NCBI GenBank assembly: GCA_024138025.1
Contig: JAMXBD010001039.1
Location: 1-64,000, forward strand
Direction of reading: 5' to 3'
Length of the DNA stretch: 64,000 nucleotides
Source of the DNA: Combretum micranthum
Taxonomy: Eukaryota > Streptophyta > Magnoliopsida > Myrtales > Combretaceae
Shown here: in pieces, positions 23,053 to 36,160 of the stretch
How positions within the stretch are numbered: the stretch's first letter is position 1
How the letters are laid out: each line of letters starts with the position of its first letter
Made by a program: the position numbers and the translations under genes
The notes under the pieces: generated by a model
Told to the model about the DNA's origin: nothing
What the model saw: only the letters and a program-made list of their open reading frames with translations
The model's database searches: none

Positions 23053-25456
23053 GAAACTAATAACTAAGGAATGAGAAGTTGTTTTCAAACTTATCTATAC
23101 TTTATATACATAAGAATTATAATCTCAACTTAACGTTAAAACCTCAGATACTCCACTAAGTATTAGCTACCTCATGTCAACACCACAAGCAATGTCCTTC
23201 GATGCCTGCTTAGTTCCTATAGGGCCAATAGAACAATGTAACCTTTAGACCTAGATGCACTAGCAAAAGTCCACATTACTATTGAACCAAGATGCTAATA
23301 TGTGACGTGAATACCGTTTAATTGCAATTTATGCAATCATACAATGCGTGTCATTTCATTTAATGGTCAATTAAAATTTATACCAAATTACTTAGTTACC
23401 ATCAATACAAATTACACAATAAATACCAAACACATAATTATCACTTATATTATTGAAGTTTGTTATTCATCCAATAACCATACGATATGTATTGTCCCTA
23501 TCCCCATACACTGCCAATTATCATTGTAACTAAAACATGTGCCACTATTTTACATACACAAACAATGTGAAAAGATCAAAGTTACTCACCTTTGAATCTT
23601 TCCTTAGTTGTCATAGTAGTCTATGGAAAATTCTTCATCTTGATCTATAGTTCCTATAAGATAGTAAGCATACATTACTAAGTATATAATTAAACAAAGA
23701 GTTTCTACTTTTGTCTAAGCATCCTAGACTCATGTGTTAACTTTTTAGTTTTTCTGTCTTCAAGGAAATATAAGCCGCCATGAATACAATGATTTCTGCT
23801 AATCGTTGCGGACAGGGGTCAGGGGGATTGCATCCCTTGAGGGGTTTCAAGGGTAGTTCCTTAGAAAACAAAATGAATTTGAAAATCTAAGTTCAAAAAA
23901 TCTTAAGAAAAATCATATTTTCAAATCACGGAGTCAACGGGAGTCATTGTGATTGCAGTTCGATAGGGAAAGAATCATCGTCATACGTAAAAGTCACAAC
24001 TTAAACCAGAGGTTCAATAGCAGACACGATTCTGATGGCTAAAGCTATGCTCAACTTCAACTTTTCCTCGAACCACGGTTTGCAAGCATAAACATGACTT
24101 TGGTTGCAATTTGCTTCATGATCAAACCAACAACTCTTTTTTGTTTACTTCACTTAATAAACTAACTCCTCCTTAGACAAATCTATGGTTAAAACATAAC
24201 TGAAGATTTTACTAACATAACTACTTTAAACACAACTATATCTAGCAAATTTACTAATTACAATAAATCTATAAATCATTCATTTAACCAAGGTTCAAGT
24301 ATAAGTGTTTAGTGTAGTTTTTCCTCTAGTTTATTTCATAAATTTCATGTATTTTTTGTTAGTAAAGTTTACGTGTTCATAAGTTTGTAATAGTTATACT
24401 ATAACTCTAAATATAACAAATCCATAAAATAAGAACACAAACACTTTTAGTTTTAGTTCCTTAAGTTATTACATCTATTAAACTTAGTGTTTTACTTTTA
24501 AATAGTAAAATCATAAGTATACTAGTGTGTTTAACAAAGAGAAATTAATGAAATTAAAAAAAAAAAATAAAACTTACCTTAGTTTGTTAATGCATTATGT
24601 GTGATTACTTTACTTCTTAAAAAACACCGAAAGTAGTGCTTATATATGATTTCGTAAAGATTTTTTGATGTTAAAGGTGGTAATTTAGAGAATCAATTTG
24701 TGTTTTAGTTATCTATGTAGGTAAAATGAAAAAGAGGGTTTCCTATGAAAGTGGTCACAAAAGAGGTTTGTGTTTTCCCAGTTTTATATTTGATAAAAGA
24801 TATTTTGTGCTATTATATTAAGTTATAGTAGTATAAAATATTTTTAAAATCTTTTATATTTATCTTCTAGTGGTGATAACATCTAATTGGTGTAAATTTT
24901 TAATTTCTATCTGCTTCTTTAGTAAGTAAGAAAAAGTACGATAAACTAGTTTGAAAAATATCATCTCCAACATTTAATGAAAAATACTTTATGAAAAGTG
25001 GATAATTTTACCCCTTTTATTATTTAAAACAAATTTTACAAGACTTTTGGGCAATTTTGAAAGAATTTTGGTGTAGTTGTTGAAAATTAAAGTCTTTAAT
25101 GTATATAAGATGAACAAACTATGATATTAGACAAATATTAATTGATATACAAATAAAACATTAAATATTTCAAGACAATAAAATTAAAGATATATTTTAG
25201 ATTCTGATACTCATAAAAATTAATTTTTTATTAATATTTAATGATTTGTATTTATGTTTTTTATTTCTAAACTATCATTAACTATCCAATATGAATTAAA
25301 GATTTAATAGTTCACTATCCTTTAGGATTATATAAACATATGAGTATAATTCTACCTATGTTATATAATCTTGTGTTTAGTATCTTTTATTTCTATGGAA
25401 ATTCACTTTCTTATTTCTTAACTTAAGTTAAGGAAAAACTTGGGGATTACATTAAC

Positions 25457-25808
25457 AAAGTCAGCACACTTTGTTCCTTTGAAAGTTTGATGTTCACTTG
25501 AGAAGATGGCACAGTTTACATTCGTGAGATTGTAAGATTACAAGGTGTGCCAATATCTATTGTATCTTATAGAAATCCTAGATTTGTCAATCACTTTTAG
25601 AAAAGCTTATGAGGCGTTACGTACATGATCGCAATTTAGTACAACTTTTTATTCTTAGATGGATGGGCAGTCAGAGAGGACTATGTAGATTTCAAAGGAC
25701 ATGTTAAGAACATGTGCATTGGATTTTGGTAGTCTATAGGACTATCATTTGCCTTTAGGAGTTTGCATATAATAATAGTTATCAAGCACTACTTATATGG
25801 CTCCTTAT
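25457..25808 (+). pseudogene. Integrase relic, catalytic core segment
   Basis: The sequence resumes the gypsy integrase core after the second-family LTR. KSAHFVPLKV follows the insertion point, then a segment equivalent to VRLQGVPISIVS, a decayed DxxP(R)F region, and DGWAVRE/DGQSER sequence with EDMLRT-like continuation, then YMAPYE at about 25800. Frame changes and stops are frequent. It is cut again at 25814 by LTR copy 4 and continues at 29594. Confidence 0.83.
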
Positions 25809-25813
25809 GAAAC

Positions 25814-28800
25814 TATCACGCCCCAAAGGGTGTCCTAAATGTAATAGTCTACCGTACATCTAAACGACTTGAGAATCATTGCCACAGTCATTCAGAAGTC
25901 TTGTTAGTATGCAAGGCGTTCCCTTACGATAATAGAATACATAAACAATTGGAGATAGATAGTTCAATTTGATAGGATAAGCATAAAAAATATAAACCAT
26001 AGATATCTCAAGATCAGTTACAAAGGACTAAGGGCATTCCCTTGCTACATAAGTCTAGTATTATCTTTTTGGTAAAACTCAATAGTTCTAGGTTCACAAC
26101 TAAAACTATACAAAACCAATCATAAACTTCTAAGAAGATAACTCCTAGTCTCATATTACCAAATTTGGCCAGGTCCGGGGATACAGCCATATGTACGGAA
26201 ACTGCATTAAAAAGAAACTATGGGGGTATAAGCTATGCTAGCTTAATGAGTTCCACTTCACAAAATTAAATGCTCAACAAGTAATATATACATATATATA
26301 TATTATATATCAAGCAAGTTATATTAACAACTATATGAAATGCACAAGCACATGAGCATACAATACATAAGACCTTCCATAAATCTTATGTTGAATGGAT
26401 TTATGCCCTCCATTCGGGGTTAGGTGTTTCAAGCCCATACGACCACAGATTTCAATTTTTTCTCATTTATATTGTGGTTGATACAATGCCCACCCACACA
26501 CATTTTCAATTTCGGCCCTTACGCCAACATTTGAGTTTACAGGCCCTCGTTGCTCAGCTATTATGCCTTCTTCCCACAAAGGTATAATAACCTATGCAAT
26601 GTGACTCACATCTGGTATGCATAGTCAATTTGATTATAAGATCATGGCAAATTAATTTAACAATTTATAGGTAATCATAGATATGGTAGATACTTCAATT
26701 CTATACTAAATCATACAAGTATTTACAACAAGCTCATTTCGATATTCTTATCATCGATTCACCCAAGTAGGACTCATATACACACAATCAAACTTTTATC
26801 TTGCCCTAATTCTAATACCACTAACATTACAAGTATAATCACAAGCATATAATTTAAAGATAGTGAACTCACTTGGCCATGGTCTCCGGTTTCTAACGGT
26901 AGTGATCTAAAAACAAATTTCCCCCGATTCCAAAATCACCTAAATGAAAGAAATACCCCTATGAATATTTCATACCATAACTAATTCCAAACATTTCAAT
27001 TAAAACTCTTTAAATTCGCAATTTCCGTGGTAATTGGAAATTCCAACTTAAAACGGCCATAACTCGATCATCTTAACTCGGAATTTTGCAAATAAGCTAT
27101 CAATTTCTATCTACTTCGAAAGATCTATCCATTTATGATGTTATCACTAAATTTTTGAAAACATTTAGGTCTTAGAATGTTAGGATCAGATCTGATTAGT
27201 AACTAGAATTTGAAACTCTGAAATTGTTTTGTGAAATTTGCATTATTTCTAATAAATAGATTTTATGTATATGCAATATCTAAAAATTATGATCATGAAT
27301 TTCATGATATGAGCTATCTACATGTAATTTCGTAATGATTCTTGATTAAAAAAAATTTTGCAAAAACTTTCTCCTTGCAATAATGTCGTGAACACTTGTT
27401 TGAGAAAACTAACTTTATTCCTTTGAAAATCATGCATATTCTTAATATGATAAGACCTTGATGACCTATATACCTAATACCTTCATTATCTTAATAAATT
27501 TCCTCATTTAAAGGTTGGAAAATAGGTATTTTAAAGTGATTTACCTAATGATGAATTTTGCACAATTTTTGGAAAAGAAAATATTGTTTGATTTTAGTTA
27601 GAAAACTTTCTCTTTGTTTTAGGTTTCTACTTTGATAAAACATATTTATTCTTATAAAAATCAATTCTTTATTATATCTATTCACTAAAACTTCTATTTT
27701 TTCATTAAAATACTCATTTTGGCATTTGGAATTAGGTGGTTAAGTGGGATTCATTTTTAAATCCGAATTTCGGGAAATTGTTTTTGAGATGGTTTCTTGT
27801 GGAAAACTCATTTAATCTTTCTAAAATTAAGTCATAATCAATCCTATTCCCTAAGGCTTTCATTTCTTTAATAAAAATTTTGTTTTAGGGTTGGAAAATA
27901 AGTGTTTTCTTGGCGTTTCACCCTAGTGATGAATTTCAACATTTTTGTTGGTGTTGAAACATAGATCTAACTTAACTTTTGTAATCATTTTTTTGTTTTG
28001 AAAATTTCTCTTTGTAAAACCATGATTGACTCATAAAAATCACTACTTAATGATATCTATTATCTAAGCCCTTCATTTTACATGTAAAACTTTCATTTTG
28101 AAGTTGGATAATATGTTTTCTAAATGGGTCTTTCTCAAGATCCGAATTTTAAAAATTACTTTTTAATAGAAACAAAATGGATCTTGAGTTTTGATTAATA
28201 CTTTCCTTCAGAATATCATGTAGTAAGTTTTTCATGCATGAAAAACAAGTAACTATATCATTTTAACTACTCTAAACAAAGATATCTACTATACTACTCA
28301 TGTTATGAATGTAAATGCATCATGAACAATATTTAGGAAAGAGTAATAATGAAAATATAAGCATAAAAACTTCATAAAAACAATATATAATAATATAGCA
28401 AAATACTAGTATATCAACTTTAGTAGTAAGATCTACACATTGTGATGGCAAAAATATCATGTTCTAGTGGTTCCACATTCCTAGCATAAATCTCATTAGG
28501 ATTTTTTGGTGGAACCACACATGTATGACATTGCCATTACATGTGTTTATAGTGGTAGGATGAAGATCTATCACCTATCTAGTGTTTAGAGAAGCAAACT
28601 TGAAGAAAAAATTTTTTTTTTTTGTGTGTGTATGGGTAATGAAGCCTACGACGAAGAGTAGAGGGAGAGGAGAGAAAAAGTCTTCCAAAAGTTTGGTTTG
28701 TAACAATTGAGGAAAAGTGAAAAAGTGAAAGGTGAAAAAGAGATTATATAGGAAAAAGAATTAGGGTTTGTATGAATAATTAATTGAAGAAAAATCAATT

Positions 28801-29588
28801 AAATGATGAGGGAATGGGGGAGAGGGTGTCGGTTCATGTGGAGGGAGAGAGAGAGACAGTTTTGGTTTTGTTTTGTGTAATAAAATTCAAACTTAATGAG
28901 TAGTTTGAGTACAAAATATATTGGAAAAGTAAATTTGTAAGGAAGTAATGTAAATTTGTAAGAATAGGTTGTAAGGATGTAAAAATAGGGTATCGGTGGT
29001 TGTACTTGATGAATAGTGTGAAAGAAAGCAAAAAGTTGATTAGACAATTAAATTACTTGTAGTAATAAAAATACGATAAAAATGTTATAATTGTAACTTT
29101 TATAGCTTGAAAAATTATATAACTGATATTTTTGGAAATATTATGAAATTATGAATCTAACGATACTAATATCATATATTTAATATCCCGAGCTCCAGGA
29201 CATGCTTTTTAAGATTCGTATCTGATCTGGCTTGAAATAGGTCGAAAATTCACTCATATGATATTATTAAGTATCCTAATATTAATACAAATCAATCTAC
29301 ACTTTTCACTCACATTTTGACTTCTTGGTTTGAGAACACAGAATTGTCATATCTAAACTGCTAGAGTTTCCTAAAGTTTTGTTGACTTAGGGTTTCCGAT
29401 TGACTTTTTGATTTAGGGTTTTACATGGAGTTAACTTGTTTTTATTCTTCTAATGTTTCATTTCTGGCATTACCAGACTTAGGGTTTCTAGGTTCGATTG
29501 GTCTACAGGTATCCTTTTAGGGTTTCGGTTTTCGGTTTTAAGTTTCCTAAAATCTAACTCAGGTTTGCTAAGAAAACGAGGGTTTATA
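25814..29588 (-). mobile_element. Solo LTR, family 1, copy 4 (3775 bp)
   Basis: Plus-strand ends are TATCACGCCCC (TG changed to TA) and GGGTTTATA. Flanks GAAAC (25809-25813) and GAAGC (29589-29593) are a 5-bp duplication with one transition. It splits the integrase after MAPYE, and the protein reading resumes in frame with LYGRK-type sequence. Family landmarks lie near 26220, 26394 and 27057. A (TA)n stretch occurs at 26285-26310. A minus-strand TATA-like TCCTATATAATC is near 28744. No internal domain is present. Confidence 0.94.
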
Positions 29589-29593
29589 GAAGC

Positions 29594-30190
29594 ACTATAT
29601 GGAAGGAAATGTATATCACCTTTTAATTGGCACAAAGTTAGTGAGAGATCTTTATTTGGCTCCGACCTTATGCACTAGGTTATAAATAAGATAAAAATTG
29701 TGAAGCAAAAGATGAAGGCAGCATAGGATCACCATAAAACTTAAGCTAATACGAGAAAGTGACTACTTAGGTTCAAGGTTACCAATCTTGTATTATTCAA
29801 AGTATGCCCTACTAAGGGAATGTTCAGATTTGAAGTTAAAGGAAAGTTGAATCCAAGGTACATTACACCTTTTGAGATACTCGAGAGGATTGGACCATTG
29901 GCCTATAGGTTGGCTTTACCGCTAAGTTTATCATGTGTGTAAGATGTGTTTCATGTGTCATAGTTGAGAAGGTGCATATTTGATCCAGATGCTATCATTG
30001 ACACAAATTAGCTTGAGATACAACCTTACTTGACTAGCAAAGAGACCCATAAAGATTTTAGATCAAATGGAGAAAACCTTAAAGAGGAAGATGATTCCTT
30101 TTGTCAAGATTCAATGGAGTGGTCAAACTGAAAGAGAAGCTACAAGGAATACTGAGGACTTTATGAGATAGAAATACCCTAAGCTCTTCT
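29594..30190 (+). pseudogene. Integrase relic, C-terminal part
   Basis: After the nested LTR the integrase continues: LYGRKCISPFNWHKVSERSL, then a decayed stretch, then GMFRFEVKGKLNPRYITPFE and ILERIGPLAYRLALPLSLS near 29815-29935, followed by DVFHVS and a weak chromodomain-like tail (LEIQPYLTSKE and a WxLE-type region decayed). GKLNPRYITPFEILERIGPL is the diagnostic GPF-type C-terminal module of plant Ty3/gypsy integrases, and the tail order is like Tekay/Del chromoviruses. The reading ends around 30190, about 60 bp before the polypurine tract. Confidence 0.9.
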
Positions 30191-30246
30191 AGCAGTAAAG
30201 TAAATTTCAAGGATGAAACTTCTTATTTATTTTTTTATTTTCTCTG

Positions 30247-30266
30247 GCGGAGGAGGACAAGGGGGA
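30247..30266 (+). other. Polypurine tract of the plus-strand gypsy element
   Basis: GCGGAGGAGGACAAGGGGGA precedes TAAATACC, which would be the 3' LTR start with TG decayed to TA. Position and composition fit the second-strand primer of the gag-pol element. Confidence 0.65.
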
Positions 30267-31957
30267 TAAATACCTTAAATTATGGTCTTTAGTTAATTAA
30301 ATATTATTGGGTAACTAGTATGTAAAAACAAGTAATTTTCAACCTTAATCTAAATTTAGCTTAGGAATTGATTTTAAATAATTTAGTTAGTGGAATTATG
30401 TAAGATATAGATTATAATTAGATTATTAAGCATAATTAAACTAGTAAATAAATTTAATTGAAAATAAGATTCTAAACCCATAAATATCCTTTTCAAACTA
30501 CCAAACTACTTCAATTACCTAATTCAATAAATTCAAATCATTTAATCCTTTTTCAATATCAAATTGAAATTAATTTCTCAACTTCAATCATCTAAATTTC
30601 TAATTCACTAAAATTGAACCTAGACAAACTTTCCTTATCCAAGAAGTAAATTGATAACTATATCTCCTAAGAATCTAGCAAAAACTACCAATAAATTTTG
30701 ACTAATCCAGTCATTTTCAAAATTCTTGCAATTTACATTTTCTTTCTCATGTGTCATTTTCAAGATTTCTATACAAATTGAATTTCTCTTTCTTATGGGT
30801 AATTTTCAAGGTTACTTGTAAAATCGAATTTCTCCTTCTTATAGGTTGTTTTCAAAGTTACTTGTACAAGTTGAATTCTCTTCTCTATTCCCTAACCTCC
30901 CCCTCATCATTATCTGTACTAAATGACTAAATCGCCTTCACTTCTAAAAAATATATAAGGGCATCTTAATTATTCTTAACATGTCATGTAATAATTTACA
31001 TTTCCTAAACTACCCACTAACTATAAATATCCAATTTAGCCATTTAGTCTAAAGCTCAACACCAAAAATCCCTTGAAAATTGAATTCAAATTCTTGATAT
31101 CAAATATCTATCTAAGCTCCTAATTCCAAAATTCAAGTGAAATATTAATTTTCCTTTAAATTAAATTCCTAAGTTGAATCTCTAAAGGAAATTAGCAAAT
31201 TTTCATTTCTAACTTCTTATGCCTAAACCTATATATCCAAGTCCATAATTAAAAGGCTTAGCTTAATTACCCACGGAAAAGCCATGAGCCCATGAGACCA
31301 TAATATTTGCATGCTCCATCGCATACCAAATATTAGTTCAAGAGAATTCCATCAAGTTGAAAAGATAAGAATAATCTACCCTCAATTCTAGAGATTTCTA
31401 TCCTTATGAAATGACAAAAATACCCCTAATATATTTAACCATAATTTAAAAAAAAATTCCCTTAAACCCTAGAGACTCCTACAGGACTCTAAAGATAACA
31501 TATAAACCTAACTTTTGTCCTCTTCCCTTTATTCCATCATAAAATATTCCTAAAAATCTTTCTAAAACCCTAGCTTCTACATGCCACTTTTGGCAATACA
31601 CACACACAAAACACTCTGAAAAATCAATCTCAACACATCAAAAATTCCTTTTTAAATCAAGCTTGAGTAAGGTGAAGTCTTACCTAATACTTATGCCCTT
31701 AATTTCTCTAATCCTAAGCTTCAATCTAACCTCTATTTCAATTTATCCTTAAGTGAATTTCAAGATTATAATTAAGGTTTATGTTGGAGCTTAAGCTTGA
31801 AGAAGCTTCACAAACTTAAGAAAGTAGTAGTGAAGATTCCTAGTTGTTTGTTAATTAAGTAAGTACTGTAATTAATATATTTAATTATGTTGATGATATT
31901 AAACTCATGTAAAATGCTAAACGTAAACTTAGATTAAGGTTTAACTATATAGTATAT
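30267..31957 (+). mobile_element. Presumed 3' LTR of the plus-strand gypsy element
   Basis: AT-rich sequence without coding signal directly after the polypurine tract, so by position U3 and onward of the 3' LTR. A TATAAATA-like ACTATAAATATCC lies at about 31018-31032. I found no clear match to the presumed 5' LTR end at 14482-14697, so the right boundary is unknown and the sequence may continue after the nested LTR at 33846. Confidence 0.45.
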
Positions 31958-31962
31958 GTATG

Positions 31963-33840
31963 TGTAAACGCCCTAATCTAAAGCGTTATCAGCCTGCCAC
32001 GTTCCTTAAAAGAATAGACACCTAAGGTTATAGATTTCTAAACCATAAATATGTATTCAAATATCACTAATCACTCATATAAAGGTAACTTTTAAAAACT
32101 TTCATATCAAATAATTTGTTTTCAACATTAACTACATAACTTAAAAATCCAAACTAAAACAGAAATGATAAATCCTTACATATAAAAATGTCTCCAAAAG
32201 AAACTAACTAAATCATCATATGTTTTTTCTTCTCAAATTACAAATAACCAATCTCAATTATCAGTAGGATGGTCATAACCGCTATTGCTTTCCCCATCAT
32301 CGACAAATATGTCATGGCCCGTCAAATCATAAATCATAGAATCTTCACTTGTACCTGTGGGAAAAATAAAGATTGAGCAAAAAAAGCCCAAAACGCCAAA
32401 CCGAAAACACATGCACATGAACACGCATATCACAATATCACATATAACTTATTTTCTAATGCAACAAGTACAATTTAATTATCTTTTCATTAGCCTGCAA
32501 CCAACACAATTTAGGACTATTGATCACTAATCCTCAACCTGAAGTAACTCATGACCTTGATGAAAACCATATTATCATAATATATACATATATAGAAGCG
32601 TTCTACAATTAAGCTGGTAACGACTCCTAATCTACTGGAATCATCTCCAGGTGCAACTCCACTTGGGACATCGCTACACAAGGATCATCAGGTTGCTAGC
32701 GTTAGTATCACACTACTGTCGTGGTCTTTATTAACCGTAGCCAAACACAATCAACACACTTTTCAATTAAAGTCAAATATGTGTTAAGTCAAATTTTGCA
32801 TTTAATCCTACAAGCACAAACAAACATACATGGTAATGTCGTACCTGGTATTCCTCCAACTCAAATCCACCAGCAAAACTTCTTACAAGAACAGAGATCT
32901 TAATCTCACACATATCCTAACCAACAATATGTCTCAATTAATTTAAATTGCCATACAATTAAACCCTAACCCTAGATTCTATAATCAGACTCAAAGATCG
33001 AAAACCTTAACCATAGATCTATGAAATTTGAATAACACACATCTTCTTTTCTTATTTTGAAATCCAAAGAAACCCATCAAAACAATTTTCTCCAAATCCC
33101 TTGATTTCTCCACAAATTCCTTCAATATACATGTATATAAAAAGTCTTCAATTTAAAATTTCTATTACAATAACAAATAATATTCATTGATTATTAGAAT
33201 GGTATAGATTCTTACGTACATAGAACTTGTAGATCAATTAAGAAATCGGAACCCTAATTCTCAATTCTCCTAAATAATAAACTACAATTACAATTCCATA
33301 ATTTACAGATCTCATAATCCATAAATCTGATAAAACCCTTACCTTTCTCCTTGATTTGAAATCACAACTTCAGTTCTAGATCCACCCCTGATCCCCAACA
33401 ACAAATCTTGGATTCCTTTTGAAACAACACATAAACCTAGATTATAATCTAAAGAATATTTCTTCAAAATCATAAGAAATAAAAACCCTAATAAAAATAT
33501 TACCTTTTTCTTGAATTGGGGTCTTCCAAATTTCTAATCACACTAGGGTTTGCCACAACTCTTGAATCTCCTTCAATCCATAAGATGACTAGCATAAGAG
33601 AAGATTTATCTAAAGGATTTGATTAAAAAGATTAGAGGAAGGTTACATACATAGGGTTTTTTTTCTCTTTGAAAGCTCCTAGGGTTTCCAAAGAATAAGA
33701 GGTTATATATAAGCTTTTAGGAGCAGTTGAAAAGATTTGAAGACTAGGGAAATTCGTCTGTTAAATGGCAAAAATACCCACTTAACAACATTATATTATA
33801 TTCATACCCTTCAATATGAATTATTTATTTTTACCTTACA
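31963..33840 (-). mobile_element. Solo LTR, family 3 (1878 bp)
   Basis: Plus-strand ends are TGTAAACGCCC and TACCTTACA, with a perfect GTATG duplication (31958-31962 and 33841-33845). The minus-strand TATA-like CTTATATATAACC near 33700 suggests minus orientation. It shares blocks with the partial copy from 62109: GTACCTGTGGGAAAAATAAA against a similar ATACCTGCAAGGCAGAAAAA, both followed by GAGC...AGCCCA, and the phrase CGTACCTG later. There is no coding region; the 60-codon frame at 32721 is incidental. Confidence 0.9.
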
Positions 33841-33845
33841 GTATG

Positions 33846-34548
33846 CATGTGAACCGAAATATATATATGTGTATGAATATATGTTAGAAATTGTGGTATG
33901 TTGAAATTATTGTATATTCAATGTGTATGTCGAAATCTATGTGAATGTATTCATGTTCAATTAATAGCATTTTGATGAAATTAATACTTATTATGCTTTT
34001 ATGTGACTTGAGCATGATATGTTTTGATGATATATGTTTATGAATTAATTATGATGATTTCAATGTGTTAGAGAATCACAATGTATAGTAAAACGGATTT
34101 TCACTAGTTAAACTAAACCATTTTGCTTTGATTTATCCTTAAATCGATTTTCAAAAATTATAAAACTTTTTAGTTGACTAAAATAATATGTTAGAGATCA
34201 AGAACCTGTTTAGCAACCCCTTCAACCATATAGTCTCTGGACTGATAGGATAATAAACAATATCAAAATATGAGAAATAGTGACTTACAATCGTTATGGC
34301 TGTGCTAGACGGCTTGATCTCCTCATAGCATAAATTTTCTTCACAACGATTAGAAAATGGCATTGGTCATGAGCGTGAATTGATCACGGCCAAGGTCGTG
34401 GGTGTAGACTAAATCGTAACCTCTACGAAAAATTTAAAAAATAAAATAAAAATGAAATGTATAAAAAATAAGGAAAATATAAGTAACATGTCTATTTTCC
34501 AAGATCATAAGAATGTTTTCATAAAATATAATTTAATTAATTAAATTA
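33846..34548. other. Unassigned AT-rich sequence
   Basis: This lies between the family-3 LTR and LTR A. It probably continues the presumed 3' LTR interrupted at 31958. No ORF, RNA gene or structured repeat is recognisable. A GATCACGG...GGTCGTGG stretch near 34380 is the only GC-rich feature. Confidence 0.4.
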
Positions 34549-34553
34549 GTAGG

Positions 34554-35987
34554 TGATAAGTGTCATTAGACCCTTAATTTTGGTGCTATTTGAACATTCT
34601 TGGTATGTAATTTTTGTGATTTCATGGAGAAAAGGACATTTATTTTGTGAAAAATTCATTTCTTGGCTTAAAGATCATATTTGGAAGTTTTTTATGATGG
34701 TTCAAAGGAAATTAAAGCAAATTAAACAAGTTTGAATCAATTTTGTTCAAGAAGGAAGTTTATGTTTTCATCCTTCTATTCATCCTTGGTAGGGAAGGAC
34801 TGGGGAAGAGGTCAGAATGCAAAAGAGAAGTTTAATCTTCATCCTTACCTTCACCCTTAGCCAGGAAGGACGCAAAGGATGCGAACAGCAGCTACACATG
34901 AAGAAAAGTTTTCAGCCTTTTATTCATCCTCGCCCAGGCTGACAGTCAAGGAAGACATCAGAATGCTTTTAAACAATTTTAGTTATTTTTGCCTTCATCC
35001 TTGCCCGATCCTGGCCATGCTGACGCCTGAGGATGAATTGGGATTTTTCCAAAAGTATAAATAGAGCTCTGTTTTCTTGTTTTACAGTTTTGAGATCATT
35101 TTTCTAGGTTCTAAGACAGAAATTACGAAGAAATTGCTAGGGCATCCATTGAAGATCTCAAGACATCAATTAGGGTTTATTCTTTCTATCATGATTCTTT
35201 CTATTTCCTCTAGATCTTTTGTTCTTATTATAAATCTCATGGAGGAGTAAATTCTTATACTCTCATCTTGTGAAACCCTAACCATACGAATTGAAATGTC
35301 TTTTGATTAATGAATGTTCATGCCTTTGTATCTATTCATGTGATTCAATAGTCTTGTGATTGATTTGTGCACAAATTAATTGCATGCTTGATTCTTATTG
35401 GATTGAAAGAGGTTTCATTCAATTAGATAGATCTTCATGAATAGAGGAATTGCTTATTTCACATAGAGGTAGGGAAATCACGATTTTCTGCTATAAAGAA
35501 TTTAATTCTTGCTCAAGGATCATGATCTTTAATGCAATCCTATGTGATGTTAGTAAGGGAGAGGTCTCTACTATCTCATTTAGGGTTAGAAATTGATTAA
35601 CTCGAGGGAGGAATTGATTTACTTGTTGAGATCCTGCAGTGCAAAGCATGAATGATTCATTAATCAATCTTTTATCATAAGAACTATAGGTTTAGGGTGG
35701 ATCAAGGTGGAGAGTAAGTCTTGTGATTGAATTCATCTTTGAAAGCAAACATTAGTTGATCTTAGAGCTTGCTTAATCTTCTGCTTAATAGTTAATTGTA
35801 GATTTCTCTCCAAAATTTAAGCTAAATAGTAGAGAACCGGTAATACTAGTACTTGTTCTTCAAAATCCCTGAGGACGATACCCTAAAATCTATGCTACAT
35901 CGAATAGGTACGCTTGCCTAGCTTTGATCGTAGATTTACTCGGGTTTATAAATTTTAGAAATTAATACGATCGATAAAACATCATCA
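34554..35987 (+). mobile_element. Solo LTR A, TGATAAG...ATCA family (1434 bp)
   Basis: It starts TGATAAGTG, ends ACATCATCA, and has a perfect GTAGG duplication (34549-34553 and 35988-35992). TATAAATA at 35056-35063 gives plus orientation. Downstream of it a long AT-rich leader ends in GGACGATACCCTAAAATC...GCTACATCG...ACGCTTGCC, a 3' block shared with LTRs B, C and D. The style (TGAT...ATCA, this 3' block) resembles LTRs of Athila/Tat-type gypsy elements, which is an inference. There is no internal domain. Confidence 0.92.
34741..35045. repeat. TTCATCCTT / AGGAAGGA array upstream of the LTR A TATA box
   Basis: Short units such as TTCATCCTT(g/a)CC and (C)CAGGAAGGA(C) recur about 6-8 times in direct and inverted order (34768, 34781, 34838, 34859, 34923, 34990 and nearby), each with an AGAATGC-like spacer. 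The stretch is GC-richer than its surroundings. It ends about 10 bp before TATAAATA, so it occupies the enhancer position of this LTR. Confidence 0.65.
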
Positions 35988-36160
35988 GTAGGTAATATGT
36001 TAAAATGGTGTAAAGAGAAGTTGATAAACTAAATTAAAATATTTAAGGCTAATATATTAATAAGGTAGAATAATTGTATTTGACTTAAAATAAGTAAATA
36101 GTCTTGATATGAACTCCTAAATATAAAATAAGCTTATTTAACAAATGTCTTCATAGCCAT

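Larger units (their letters stand above)
18801..25451 (-). mobile_element. Solo LTR of a second family, itself interrupted
   Basis: Plus-strand ends are TGTTATACCCC and GGGATTACA, with a perfect 5-bp duplication TTAAC (18796-18800 and 25452-25456). Removing the nested LTR at 19562-23052 and one of its duplications leaves about 3155 bp with no coding, primer site or polypurine tract, so it is a solo LTR. Its own strand is probably minus (TGTAATCCCC start, and TCATATATAAGC as TATA near 24640-24655). The host integrase resumes in frame on the far side, which fixes the boundaries. Residual sequence at 23053-25451 shows only AT-rich LTR DNA. Confidence 0.9.

Noticed and set aside
14482..34548. Matching 5' and 3' LTRs for the gag-pol element.
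   Set aside because: By position LTRs should end at 14697 and start at 30267, but I could not match the U5 end to any sequence after 30267, so no LTR pair is claimed.
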